DNA of 64,000 nucleotides from Armatimonadota bacterium (lineage in GTDB: Bacteria > Sysuimicrobiota > Sysuimicrobiia > Sysuimicrobiales > Kaftiobacteriaceae): assembly GCA_031081675.1 (NCBI GenBank), contig JAVHLZ010000004.1, forward strand, positions 1-64,000, given 5' to 3'. A program made the translations under genes and the position numbers. Every line of letters starts with the position of its first letter. The first letter of the stretch is position 1. Under the pieces are notes generated by a model. That model had not been told where the DNA came from, did not search any database, and saw only the letters and a list, made by a program, of their open reading frames with translations. Positions 44,548-53,157 of this stretch are shown here, one piece after another.

Positions 44548-45578
44548 CCGACCGCTTCCTGCGCGCGTGCCGCCGCGAGCCGACCGACTGCACGCCGGTG
44601 TGGTTCATGCGTCAGGCAGGGCGCAGCCAGCCCGAGTACCGCGCGCTGCGCCGGCGGCTGTCTCTGGAGGAGATCTTCCGCCGCCCCGACCTGGTGGCGG
44701 AGGTCACCGTCCGCCCGGTGGAACAGCTGGGCGTGGACGCGGCCATCGTCTTTGCGGACATCATCCTCCCGCTGCGGAGCCTGGGGGTGGCGGTGGACGT
44801 CTGCGAAGGCCGGGGGCCGGTGGTGGCCGCGCCGGTGCGCACCGCCAGCGCCGTGGAGGCGCTGCGGCCGTGGGCGCCCGATCCGGAGACCTCCGGCGTC
44901 CTGGAGGGATTGCGCCTGGCCAGCCGGGCCTGCCCGGTCCCGGTGATCGGGTTTGCCGGCGGGCCGTTCACCCTGGCCTGCTACCTCGTGGACGGAGGTC
45001 CCAGCCGGGACTTCCCCGAGACCCGCCGCCTGCTGCACCGGGACCCGGCCCTCTGGCAGGCGCTGATGGCGCGCCTGACCGACGCCACCATCGCCTACCT
45101 GCGCGCCCAGGTCGCCGCCGGCGCCCACGCCGTTCAGGTCTTCGACAGCTGGGCGGGCTGCCTGTCCCCCCACGACTACGCGCGGGCCGTCGCCCCGTTC
45201 ATGGGTCGGATCTTCGACGCGCTGCGGGCGGCGGGCGTGCCATCCATCCACTTCGGGACCGGCACCGCCGGGTTGCTGGAGGCGATGGCGGCCTGCGGCG
45301 GGGACGTGATCGGCGTGGACTGGCGGGTGCGGCTGGCTGACGCGTGGGCCCGCATCGGTCCCCGCGCCATCCAGGGCAACCTGGATCCCGCCGCGGCGGT
45401 GGACGACCCGGCGGCCATGGAGCGGGCGGCGCGCGCCGTCCTGGACGACGCCGCCGGACGGCCGGGCCACATCTTCAACCTGGGCCACGGCGTCCTCCCC
45501 CAGACGCCGCCCGAGCACTTGCGGCGGCTGGCGGAGTTTGTCCACGAGCAGACGGCGTCGGCGGAGGTGCGGGCATGA
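44544..45578 (+). CDS. hemE: Uroporphyrinogen decarboxylase
   Basis: 344 residues. VWFMRQAGRSQPEYRALRR is the substrate-binding motif. The family usually reads GRYLPEYR, so Tyr-Leu is replaced by Ser-Gln. IVFADIILPL, GFAGGPFTLACYLV, FDSWAGCLSP and NLGHGVLPQTPPE are conserved. Produces coproporphyrinogen III. ATGA overlaps on both sides. Confidence 0.95.
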   Translation: MTDRFLRACRREPTDCTPVWFMRQAGRSQPEYRALRRRLSLEEIFRRPDLVAEVTVRPVEQLGVDAAIVFADIILPLRSLGVAVDVCEGRGPVVAAPVRTASAVEALRPWAPDPETSGVLEGLRLASRACPVPVIGFAGGPFTLACYLVDGGPSRDFPETRRLLHRDPALWQALMARLTDATIAYLRAQVAAGAHAVQVFDSWAGCLSPHDYARAVAPFMGRIFDALRAAGVPSIHFGTGTAGLLEAMAACGGDVIGVDWRVRLADAWARIGPRAIQGNLDPAAAVDDPAAMERAARAVLDDAAGRPGHIFNLGHGVLPQTPPEHLRRLAEFVHEQTASAEVRA

Positions 45579-46477
45579 CCGGCCTGCTGCTGATGGCCTA
45601 CGGGACCCCGCGCAGCCTCGACGACGTGGAGGCCTACCTCGCCCACATCCGCGGGGGCCGCCGTCCATCGGCGGAGCAGGTGCGTCACCTGCAGGACCGC
45701 TACCGCCGCATCGGAGGTCGCTCTCCCCTGGACGAGATCACCCGCCGCCAGGCCGACGGGGTGGCCGCCCTCCTGCGCGCGCGGGGGTGGCCGGTCCGGC
45801 CGTACGTGGGCTACAAGCACGCGAGCCCGTTCATCGCCGATGTGGTGGCGCAGATGGCCGCCCAGGGTGTGCGCCGGGCTGTGGGGCTGGTCCTGGCTCC
45901 CCAGTACTCGCGCCTCAGCGTCGGCGTCTACCTGGAGGAGGCCGCGGCGGCGGCCGGCCGGGCCGGGATCGCGCTGCGCGGCATCCCGGACTGGCACGAC
46001 CACCCGGGATTTGTGGCGGCGGTGGCCGCGCGGGTCGGGGAGGCTCGCCGTGACCTGCCCCAGGCGCCGGTGGTCTTCACGGCCCACAGCCTGCCCGCAC
46101 GCATCCTGTCCTGGAACGACCCGTACCCCGAGCAGCTGGCCCGCACCTGCGCCCTGGTGGCCGAACAGGCCGGCGTGGAGGAGTGGACGCTGGCTTACCA
46201 GAGCGCCAGTCCCACCGGCGAGGAATGGATGGGCCCCGACCTGCTGGACGTCCTGCGCAGCCTGCACGCGGCCGGCCGGCGGACGGTGGTGGTCTGCCCG
46301 GTGGGGTTTGTCGCCGACCACCTGGAGATCCTGTACGACATCGACGTCGAGGCCGCGCGGGTGGCCGCCGAGCTGGGCCTGCGCCTGGTGCGCACCCGCT
46401 CGCCGAACGCGGATCCGGATTTTCTGGCCGCCCTGGCAGACATCGTCGGCGCGTGGCTGGAGGAGGGCGACCGGTGA
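45575..46477 (+). CDS. hemH: Ferrochelatase (coproporphyrin ferrochelatase type)
   Basis: 300 residues. MAYGTPRSLDDVEAYL start, metal-site His171 in FTAHSLPARI and Glu251 in GFVADHLEILYDID. Inserts Fe2+ into the porphyrin. In an operon with hemQ and hemY the substrate is expected to be coproporphyrin III (CpfC). Confidence 0.94.
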   Translation: MTGLLLMAYGTPRSLDDVEAYLAHIRGGRRPSAEQVRHLQDRYRRIGGRSPLDEITRRQADGVAALLRARGWPVRPYVGYKHASPFIADVVAQMAAQGVRRAVGLVLAPQYSRLSVGVYLEEAAAAAGRAGIALRGIPDWHDHPGFVAAVAARVGEARRDLPQAPVVFTAHSLPARILSWNDPYPEQLARTCALVAEQAGVEEWTLAYQSASPTGEEWMGPDLLDVLRSLHAAGRRTVVVCPVGFVADHLEILYDIDVEAARVAAELGLRLVRTRSPNADPDFLAALADIVGAWLEEGDR

Positions 46478-47850
46478 GGGTGGTTGTGGTGGGCGGCGGC
46501 ATCGCCGGTCTCGCCGCCGCCTGGGCCCTGGACCGCGCCGCGCGCGCGGGGGCGGCGGTGGAGCCCTGGCTGGTGGAGTCCGCAGACCGCCTGGGCGGAA
46601 AGGTGCTGACCGAGCGGGTCGGAGGGTTTCTGGTGGAGGCGGGGCCCGACTCCTTCCTCACGGTCAAGCCCTGGGCCCTGGACCTCTGCCGCGCCCTGGA
46701 GCTGTCCGACCGGCTGGTGCACCCGCGTCCTCCCCGGCGCCTCTACGTCCTGCACCGGCGGCGCCTGCACCCCCTGCCCGCCGACCTGGCCGGGCTGGTT
46801 CCCCGCAGCCTGGCGGCGCTGGCGGGAAGCTCCCTGTTCTCCTGGACGGACAAGGTCCGCATGGCGCTGGAGGTCCTGGTGCCCGCGCACCCCGACGGCG
46901 CCGACGAGTCGGTGGGAGCATTCTTCCGGCGCCGGCTGGGTCGGGCGGCAGTGGAGCGGCTGGTGGGGCCGCTGCTGGGCGCCATCTACGGCGGCGACCC
47001 TGACCGCCTCAGCCTGGCGGCGACCGTGCCCCAGTACCGGCGGATGGTGAGCCGCCACGGCAGCCTGCTGCGCGCCGCGCGGACCCTGTCCGGGACGGCG
47101 GGGGAGTCGGTCTTTGCCACCCTCGCCGGCGGGGTGGGCGAGCTGGTGGGGCGCCTGGCGGCGGACCTGCGCCGCACCACGGTCCGCACCGGGTGCCCGG
47201 CGCTGGAGGTGGACGCCGCCGGCGCGGGGTACCGGGTGCGTCTGGCCGACGGGAGGACGGTCTCTGCCGACGCGGTGGTGGTGGCCACCCCCGCGCCTCA
47301 GGCGGCTGCGCTGCTGCAGACGGTGGCCCCCGAGACCGCCGGGTTGCTGCGGACGATCCCCTACGCCCCGGCTGCGGTCGTGTCGGTGGGCGTGGCGCGC
47401 GAGCAGGTCGGCCGCCCGCTCGACGGGCACGGCTACCTGGTGGCCCGGGGGGAGGGACTGCTGCACACGGCGTGCACGTGGTCCAGCGCCAAGTGGCCGC
47501 ACCGGGCGCCGCCCGGGCACGCGCTGCTGCGCTTCTATGTCGGCGCCCCTCCCGAGGGGGTCGCCGACGGCGCCCTGGCCGCCACGGTCCTGGAGGAAGC
47601 CCGGCCCCTGCTGGGCCTGCGGGGATCTCCGGTCCTCGTGCGGGTCCACCGCTGGGAGCAGGCGCTGCCCCAGTACCGGGTCGGCCACCTGGATCTGGTG
47701 GCGGCCATCGAGCGGGATCTGGATCGCCTGCCCGGCCTGGCGGTCGCCGGAGCGGCGTACCGGGGCGTGGGGCTGCCGGACTGCGTCCGTCAGGGAATGG
47801 AGGCGGCCGCCCGGGTCCTGGCGAAGCAGGCCGACCGGGCGGGGCCGTGA
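46474..47850 (+). CDS. hemY: Coproporphyrinogen/protoporphyrinogen oxidase HemY (CgoX)
   Basis: 458 residues. N-terminal FAD dinucleotide fold VVVVGGGIAGLAAAWAL, then VESADRLGGKVLTERVGGFLVEAGPDSFL; the C-terminal FAD segment VAGAAYRGVGLPDCVRQGMEAA. O2-dependent flavoenzyme oxidising coproporphyrinogen III to coproporphyrin III in the HemQ pathway. GTG start overlaps hemH by four bases. Confidence 0.93.
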   Translation: MRVVVVGGGIAGLAAAWALDRAARAGAAVEPWLVESADRLGGKVLTERVGGFLVEAGPDSFLTVKPWALDLCRALELSDRLVHPRPPRRLYVLHRRRLHPLPADLAGLVPRSLAALAGSSLFSWTDKVRMALEVLVPAHPDGADESVGAFFRRRLGRAAVERLVGPLLGAIYGGDPDRLSLAATVPQYRRMVSRHGSLLRAARTLSGTAGESVFATLAGGVGELVGRLAADLRRTTVRTGCPALEVDAAGAGYRVRLADGRTVSADAVVVATPAPQAAALLQTVAPETAGLLRTIPYAPAAVVSVGVAREQVGRPLDGHGYLVARGEGLLHTACTWSSAKWPHRAPPGHALLRFYVGAPPEGVADGALAATVLEEARPLLGLRGSPVLVRVHRWEQALPQYRVGHLDLVAAIERDLDRLPGLAVAGAAYRGVGLPDCVRQGMEAAARVLAKQADRAGP

Positions 47851-48017
47851 GCGGTTCGTCCCACCGGTGGCGCGTCGCGCGGCCGGCGGTGACCCGCAGC
47901 CGGGCCTACCGGTTGACGGTGGCCCTCCTCCTGGCGATCCTGGCGGCGGGCACCGTGGCGGTGCTGGTCCTGGCCGCGGCCGTGTTGCTGGGAGTGGTAC
48001 CCTATCCGGGTCGCTGA
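47847..48017 (+). CDS. Small single-span membrane protein of the heme operon
   Basis: 56 residues from a GTG that overlaps the hemY stop by four bases. Basic N-terminal half (SHRWRVARPAVTRSRAYR), then one long helix (about 23-51) and a short PYPGR end. No family recognised. The tight coupling argues that it is translated with hemY; a role in anchoring heme enzymes or moving heme is conceivable but unproven. Confidence 0.6.
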   Translation: MSGSSHRWRVARPAVTRSRAYRLTVALLLAILAAGTVAVLVLAAAVLLGVVPYPGR

Positions 48018-48031
48018 GGGAGGGACGCGGG

Positions 48032-48790
48032 ATGACTGCGACGCAGATGCTGCCGTTTCTCTCGTCGGCCGTGATCGCCGTCTTCGCCCTGCTGGTGTTC
48101 CGCCGGTACCGGCAGCGGGGCGGAACCCACCTGCTGCTGTGGGGGGTGGGCCTGGTCATGTTCGGCATCGCCAGCTTCGCCGAGGCGTACTCGGCCCTGG
48201 CCTGGCATCCCACGGTCTTCCGCCTGTGGTACCTCAACGGCGCGATCCTCAACGCTGCCTGGCTGGGGCAGGGGACCGTGTTCCTGCTGGCCCGCCGGAA
48301 GTCGGTGGCCCGGGCGCTGCTGGGTGTCCTGGCCGCGGGGAGCCTCGCGGCCGCCTCCATGGTCTTCACCACACCGCTGGACGCGTCACGCTTCACGCCC
48401 GCCGAGCCCCTCAGCGTGCAGTATCGGGAGGCGACCACGCCCTCGGGGGAGGTCCGTCCCGGCATCCTGCCCCGGGGGGCGCCCGTGCGGCGGATCACGC
48501 CCCTGTTCAACATCTACGGCACCGTGACCCTGGTGGGCGGAGCGCTGTACTCGGCCTGGCTGCTGTACCGCAAGGAGATCGTCCCCCAGAAGGTGGTGGG
48601 CAATATCCTCATCGCGGCGGGCGCGCTGTCCCTGGCCGCGGCCAGCACCCTGGTGCGGCTGGGGCTGGCCGACGTGCTGTACCTGGCCGAACTGGCCGCG
48701 GCGGTCCTGATGTTCGCGGGGTTCGTGCTGGCCACGGTCCGCGTCCCCTCACCCGCCCCGGCGCCGGCGGCCGGGAGGGCGGCGTCATGA
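48032..48790 (+). CDS. Seven-helix membrane protein of unknown function
   Basis: 252 residues with about seven helices (7-24, 34-55, 70-88, 92-110, 154-178, 188-206, 213-235). One extracytoplasmic loop (about 112-150) contains PLSVQYREATTPSGEVRPG. GGAGGGACGCGGG lies before the ATG. No named family recognised. Fourteen bases after the small membrane gene and overlapping the HTH gene by four bases, so it belongs to the heme operon tail; heme or precursor transport, or sensing, is possible. Confidence 0.7.
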   Translation: MTATQMLPFLSSAVIAVFALLVFRRYRQRGGTHLLLWGVGLVMFGIASFAEAYSALAWHPTVFRLWYLNGAILNAAWLGQGTVFLLARRKSVARALLGVLAAGSLAAASMVFTTPLDASRFTPAEPLSVQYREATTPSGEVRPGILPRGAPVRRITPLFNIYGTVTLVGGALYSAWLLYRKEIVPQKVVGNILIAAGALSLAAASTLVRLGLADVLYLAELAAAVLMFAGFVLATVRVPSPAPAPAAGRAAS

Positions 48791-49410
48791 CCGCTGCGGC
48801 GGAAGCCGAAGCCGCCCGGTGGCTGACGGTCGGCGAGGCGTGCCGGCTGCTGGGCGTGGATCCGTCCACGCTGCGGGCGTGGACCGACGCCGGCCAGCTG
48901 CCGTCCTTCCGCACCCCGGGCGGACACCGGCGATACCGGCGCGAGGATCTGGAGGCATTCCTGGCCCGCCGGCGCCGGCGCCGGTCCCTGCGGGAGGTGG
49001 TGGGGACCCAGGCGGCGCGGCTGCTGCCCGGCTCCTCCCGCCGGCAGATCCGCCGCCAGATGTGGTACGCGCAGGTGGGACCCGAGGGCGCGGAGCGCCT
49101 GCGGCAGATCTGCCGCACCCTGATGGGGGCGCTGGCCGGTTACCTGGCTGGCGGCCGGCGCCAGGGCCGCGCGCTGCGGGAGGGCGAGGCCGCCGGCCGC
49201 GCCCTGGGTCTGGAGGTGGCGGCCCGCGGGCTGTCTCCCCTGGACGCGGCGCAGGCGTTTCTGTTCTTCAAGGAGGCCATCGTCGAGTCGGTGGCGACGC
49301 GGGTGCCCGCGGCGGCGGAGGAGAAGGTGGCGGCGTTGCGCCGCATCGACGCCTTCCTGGACCGGGTGCTGGTGGAGGTGATGGCCGCCTACGGCCGCGC
49401 CCCGGCCTGA
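48787..49410 (+). CDS. MerR/excisionase-type HTH regulator
   Basis: 207 residues. N-terminal winged helix-turn-helix of the excisionase/MerR kind: WLTVGEACRLLGVDPSTLRAW, then GQLPSFRTPGGHRRYRREDLEAFL (about 12-60). An Arg-rich linker follows. The C-terminal helical domain (about 80-205) resembles the RsbRD/PucR-type sensor helices (GLSPLDAAQAFLFFKEAIVES). Probably a ligand- or heme-responsive regulator of the operon; this is from position only. Confidence 0.75.
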   Translation: MTAAAEAEAARWLTVGEACRLLGVDPSTLRAWTDAGQLPSFRTPGGHRRYRREDLEAFLARRRRRRSLREVVGTQAARLLPGSSRRQIRRQMWYAQVGPEGAERLRQICRTLMGALAGYLAGGRRQGRALREGEAAGRALGLEVAARGLSPLDAAQAFLFFKEAIVESVATRVPAAAEEKVAALRRIDAFLDRVLVEVMAAYGRAPA

Positions 49411-49421
49411 CGCCCGGCCGG

Positions 49422-49451
49422 TTGCGCGCCGCCGGAGGCGGTCCGTATACT
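49422..49451 (+). promoter_or_regulatory. Promoter of the glycosyltransferase-deacetylase operon, probably leaderless
   Basis: TTGCGC (49422-49427), 18-base spacer, TATACT (49446-49451). The GTG start at 49458 follows six bases after the -10, where transcription should begin; there is no ribosome-binding site. Same arrangement as at 17254-17268. Confidence 0.6.
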
Positions 49452-49457
49452 GGGTGA

Positions 49458-50213
49458 GTGACTGTCGGGACCGGCCGGATTCGCCGCGCGCTCGTCATCA
49501 TTCCTGTCTACAACGAAGAGGCCACCCTGGACCGCGTGCTGGCCGAGGTGCGCCGCCGCGCGCCGGACTGCGACGTGGTGGTGGTGGACGACGGGTCCAC
49601 CGACCGCTCCCCGGACATCCTGCGGCGCCATCCGGTTGAGGTGATCCGCCACGAGGTCAACCGCGGCTACGGAGCCTCGCTGATCTCGGGATTCCGCCGC
49701 GCCGTCGAGGGAGGCTACGAGGCCGCGGTGACCCTGGACTGCGACGAGCAGCACGAGCCCCGGCAGATCCCCGCATTCCTGGCGGCCCTCGAGCGCGCCG
49801 ACATCGTCTCGGGCAGCCGGTACCTGGACCCGACCCTGCCGGGCGACCCTCCGCCCCCCGACCGCTACCGCATCAACCGGGAGTTCGTGGCGCTGCTGCG
49901 GGCGATCACCGGCTATCCGCTGACCGACGCCTGGTGCGGCTTCAAGGCGTACCGGGGGGAGGCCCTGCGGCTGCTGGAGCTGACCGAGCCCAGCTACGGG
50001 ATGCCCCTGCAGGTGTGGGTGCAGGCCGCCGCCCGGGGCCTGCGGGTGGTGGAGCTGCCGGTGGCCCGCATCTACAAGAACCCCCGCCGGACGTTCTGGG
50101 GCGGGCTGGATGATCCCGACACCCGTCGCGCGTATTACCTGTCGGTGCTGGAGGCGGAGGTGGCCCGCTGGCTGCCCGACCGCCTCCCGCTGGTGCGGGA
50201 GAGGACGCCGTGA
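49458..50213 (+). CDS. Family 2 glycosyltransferase (dolichol-phosphate mannosyltransferase-like)
   Basis: 251 residues, no membrane helices. GT-A fold: VIIPVYNEEATLDRVL, VVVVDDGSTDRS, NRGYGASLISGFR, TLDCDEQHEP (the DxD-like metal site reads DCDEQH) and GYPLTDAWCGFKAYRGEAL. It transfers a sugar from a nucleotide or polyprenyl donor, exact acceptor unknown. GTG start, probably leaderless. Overlaps the deacetylase gene by four bases. Confidence 0.85.
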   Translation: MTVGTGRIRRALVIIPVYNEEATLDRVLAEVRRRAPDCDVVVVDDGSTDRSPDILRRHPVEVIRHEVNRGYGASLISGFRRAVEGGYEAAVTLDCDEQHEPRQIPAFLAALERADIVSGSRYLDPTLPGDPPPPDRYRINREFVALLRAITGYPLTDAWCGFKAYRGEALRLLELTEPSYGMPLQVWVQAAARGLRVVELPVARIYKNPRRTFWGGLDDPDTRRAYYLSVLEAEVARWLPDRLPLVRERTP

Positions 50214-50887
50214 GGATCCTGGCCATCGGGGCGCATCCCGACGACGTGGAGATCGGCATGGGCGGGGCCGTTCTGATCCTGCGGGCGCAGGGCCACGAGG
50301 TGACCGTGTGCGACCTCACCGACGGCGAGCCCACGCCCGTGGGCACCCGCGAACGGCGCCTGGCCGAAGCGGCCGCGGCGGCCGGACTGCTGGGAGTCTC
50401 CCGCATCACTCTCGACCTGCCCAACCGGGAGCTGGTGGACTCGATCCCCCACCGGCGCGCCGTCGCCGAGGTGATCCGCCGGGTGCGGCCCGACATCCTG
50501 TTCGTGCCCTACTGGGTCGACGCCCACCCCGACCATGTGGCCGCCTGCGCGCTGGCCGAGGCCGCGCGGTTCTATGCCAAGCTCACCCACACCACCATTC
50601 CCGGCGACCCGGTCTACCCGCCGCGGGTCATCCACTTCGTGACCAGCCACTACCGGCTGGCGCTGCAGCCGACGTTCATCCTGGACATCTCCCCGGTCAT
50701 CGACCGCAAGCTCGCCGCCGTGCGGGCCTACGCCTCCCAGTTCGGTCCCGAGCGGGGAGCGGAGGATTTTGTGGACCGCCTGCGGGACCTCAACCGTTAT
50801 TATGGCCACCTGATCGGGTGCGCATACGGTGAGCCGTTCATCTGCCGGGAACCGCTGGGCCTGCGGGGCCTGGACCAGCTGGCCTGA
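50210..50887 (+). CDS. PIG-L/LmbE family deacetylase, BshB1-like
   Basis: 225 residues. Zinc motif AIGAHPDDVEIGMGG and the distal VDAHPDHVAA; TDGEPTPVGTRERRLAEA and the end RYYGHLIGCAYGEPFICREPLGL closely follow the BshB1 subgroup, which deacetylates GlcNAc-malate in bacillithiol synthesis. The following gene may be a distant BshC. No BshA-type glycosyltransferase is seen here. Confidence 0.85.
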   Translation: MRILAIGAHPDDVEIGMGGAVLILRAQGHEVTVCDLTDGEPTPVGTRERRLAEAAAAAGLLGVSRITLDLPNRELVDSIPHRRAVAEVIRRVRPDILFVPYWVDAHPDHVAACALAEAARFYAKLTHTTIPGDPVYPPRVIHFVTSHYRLALQPTFILDISPVIDRKLAAVRAYASQFGPERGAEDFVDRLRDLNRYYGHLIGCAYGEPFICREPLGLRGLDQLA

Positions 50888-50890
50888 GGG

Positions 50891-52471
50891 ATGGTCCGGG
50901 ACGGCGCAGGGCCCCTTCCCGAGCACCCCGCGGAGGTGGACATCCCCCGCCGGTCCGGGGAGGCGGTGTGCGTTCCCCCGGCCGCGCGGCTGGTGGCCCT
51001 GGCGCGCGAGGTGGGCGCGGATCTGGACCGCGCCGACGTGGTCCTGGGCGGGCTCCCCCTTCGGCGGCTGCGGGCGCAGGCGCGGGAGGAGATCCTGGCG
51101 GCGGCCGCCGCCTACACCCGCGGGCTGGGCCTGGACGCGGACATCCCGCCCGGCCGGGCGCCCTTGGTCGTCACCGGTCACCAGCCCTTCCTGTTCCACC
51201 CCGGCGTGTGGGTCAAATACCTCCTGGCCGCCCGGCTGCAGGACCGCGGGGCCCTGACGTTGGGCATCCCGGTGGACAGCGATGAAGCCGGCGAGGTCGG
51301 GGCCGACGCGCCGGCGTCCGGGCCGGCCGGCATGGTCCTGGCGCGGGAGGTGCTGGTGGCCGCGGAGCCGGAGGTGCCCTACGAGGCGCTGCCGGCCCCC
51401 TCGCCGGACCAGTGGGCGGCGTTCCTCGACCGCCTCCAGGCGCACCTGGAGGCGGTGCCCCTGGAGAGGGCGCAGGCCGCCTTGCGCCGATTCCGCGAGC
51501 TGACCGTGGATCTGCGCGCGGGCGACCTGGGCGCGTTCTTCACCGCGGCCCGCCACCGCTACGAAGGCCTGCGCTACCTGGAGGTCCCGGTCTCCATCCT
51601 CAGCCGCACCGACGCCTTCCGGCGGTACGCGCTTCACCTGCTGGGCGACGCGGACCGGTTTGCCGCGGTGTACAACCGCCTGCTGCAGGCCTACCGCGAG
51701 CGCCACGGCGTCCGCACGCGAGCCCAGCCGTTTCCGGACCTGGAGCGCGACGATCGGGGGGTGGAAGCGCCGTTCTGGCTGCTGCGCGCGGGCCGCCGCC
51801 TGCGGGTGTTCGTGCGGCGGCGGCGGGACCGCCTGGTCCTGGCGGCGGACGCGGACGTGGCCGAGCTGTCCCCCGGGGCGGGCCCGCAGGCCCTGGAGGG
51901 ACTGGAGCTGCGTCCCCGGGCGCTGACCCTGACCCTGTTCACGCGGCTGGTGGTGGCCGATCTGTTCCTCCACGGGGTGGGCGGAGGGCGGTACGACCGG
52001 GTGACGGACGCCGTGATCGCCGACTACCTGGGCCTGGCACCTCCCGCCTACGCGGTGGCCACCGCCACCCTGCACCTGCCCCTGGCGGCCGACGACCTGC
52101 GCGCCCGGCGCCGGGAACTGCGCCAGCGCCTGATGCGCCTGCAGCACAACCCCGACCGGGTCCTGGACGATCCGACGCCCGAGCAGCGGGCGTTGATCGA
52201 GGAGAAGTGGTCGCTGGTGGCGTCGCTGTCCTCGGCGGCGCTCACCCGGCGTCAGCGACGCCAGATCACCCACCGGATCCGGGAGATCAATGCCGAGCTG
52301 TCCCGCGCTTTGGGCGAGCAGGTGGAGCGCCTGAGCCGCCAGCTGCGGGACCTGGACCGGCCCGCCACCGAGGCCGCGCTGGCGGCGGCGACCCACCGGG
52401 GCTATCCGTACTGCTACTTCCCGGTGGACGACGTCGCCGCCCTGGTGGACGGCCTGCTGTCCCGGCCGTAG
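50891..52471 (+). CDS. Unknown protein, possibly BshC-like
   Basis: 526 residues. VVTGHQPFLFHPGVWVKYLL (about 97-116) followed by GIPVDSDEAGEVG recalls the BshC start (TGQQ.GLF...YK... then an acidic ED-type motif), and the length fits BshC (about 540). Charged helices near 395-470 could form the BshC coiled coil. Direct adjacency to a BshB1-like gene (three bases apart) supports a cysteine-adding role in a thiol cofactor. Similarity is weak; it could be an independent uncharacterised family. Confidence 0.55.
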   Translation: MVRDGAGPLPEHPAEVDIPRRSGEAVCVPPAARLVALAREVGADLDRADVVLGGLPLRRLRAQAREEILAAAAAYTRGLGLDADIPPGRAPLVVTGHQPFLFHPGVWVKYLLAARLQDRGALTLGIPVDSDEAGEVGADAPASGPAGMVLAREVLVAAEPEVPYEALPAPSPDQWAAFLDRLQAHLEAVPLERAQAALRRFRELTVDLRAGDLGAFFTAARHRYEGLRYLEVPVSILSRTDAFRRYALHLLGDADRFAAVYNRLLQAYRERHGVRTRAQPFPDLERDDRGVEAPFWLLRAGRRLRVFVRRRRDRLVLAADADVAELSPGAGPQALEGLELRPRALTLTLFTRLVVADLFLHGVGGGRYDRVTDAVIADYLGLAPPAYAVATATLHLPLAADDLRARRRELRQRLMRLQHNPDRVLDDPTPEQRALIEEKWSLVASLSSAALTRRQRRQITHRIREINAELSRALGEQVERLSRQLRDLDRPATEAALAAATHRGYPYCYFPVDDVAALVDGLLSRP

Positions 52472-52573
52472 CGTGGGTCTCCCGGATGCCGCCGACCACG
52501 GAACCCACCCCCGATCCGCCAACAGTGGATCATCAACAGGGGTCTGCCCTCCGACAGTGACGGTCACCAGGAC

Positions 52574-52665
52574 GGGAGCCTGACCCCGACAGTCTGACCC
52601 GAAAATTTTAGGGGTCTGACCCCAAAATTTCGCAGTGTGGCGTCTGACCCCAGAATTGTGCGCGT
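52574..52665. repeat. Tandem GTCTGACCCC / AAAATT repeat
   Basis: Three to four units of about 20-30 bases: CCTGACCCC, GTCTGACCCGAAAATTTT, GGTCTGACCCCAAAATTT, GTCTGACCCCAGAATTGT. GGGGTC-T-GACCCC is itself a palindrome. It lies in the 205-base gap between the convergent BshC-like and ccmH genes; the rest of that gap shows nothing else. No integrase, Cas or REP-transposase gene is adjacent. Confidence 0.65.
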
Positions 52666-52676
52666 GGGGCGACCGG

Positions 52677-53129
52677 TCAGCGTGTGGGCTCCTGCGCGTT
52701 CCCGGATCTGCGCCGCATCGACCGGCGGACGTACGCCGCTGCCAGCGCCGTCCCCGCCAGCAGGGCCGCTGCAGGCGTCAGCCACACCACCCACAGGAGG
52801 CCCCGCCGCGGAGGCTCCAGCAGGATCCACGGGCCGTAGCGGTCCACGAAGTAGGCCACGATCTGCTCCTCACTCTCTCCCCGGGCCAGCCTGTCCCGGA
52901 TCAGGGCCCGCATCTGGGCGGCCAGCTCGGACGGCGAGTCGGCCACGCTCTCGTTCTGGCACACCGGGCACCGCAGCCGCGCCGCGATCGCCTGCGCCCG
53001 CGCGTCCAGATCCTGGGCTCGCGCCATCCCGGAGACGACGCTGCCCAGGAGGGCGGCGATCGCGAGCGTCGTCTTCGCCCGAGCCGCCAGACCCCCGCTC
53101 CCGCGGCCTGCGATGGTCATGCCTGACAC
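52677..53129 (-). CDS. ccmH: Cytochrome c maturation protein CcmH
   Basis: 150 residues. Signal peptide (about 17-38), the redox motif LRCPVCQNESVADS with Cys54 and Cys57, a three-helix bundle and a C-terminal membrane helix (about 112-135). Keeps apocytochrome CxxCH cysteines reduced. The E. coli protein has an extra TPR part (CcmI), absent here. Last gene of the ccm operon, 28 bases after ccmG. Confidence 0.92.
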   Translation of the reverse strand: MSGMTIAGRGSGGLAARAKTTLAIAALLGSVVSGMARAQDLDARAQAIAARLRCPVCQNESVADSPSELAAQMRALIRDRLARGESEEQIVAYFVDRYGPWILLEPPRRGLLWVVWLTPAAALLAGTALAAAYVRRSMRRRSGNAQEPTR

Positions 53130-53157
53130 CTTCCTCCACCACCCCCCGCCCGCACCA

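Noticed and set aside
52574-52665. CRISPR array
   Set aside because: Only three to four units, variable in length and sequence, without regular spacers and with no cas genes in the window.
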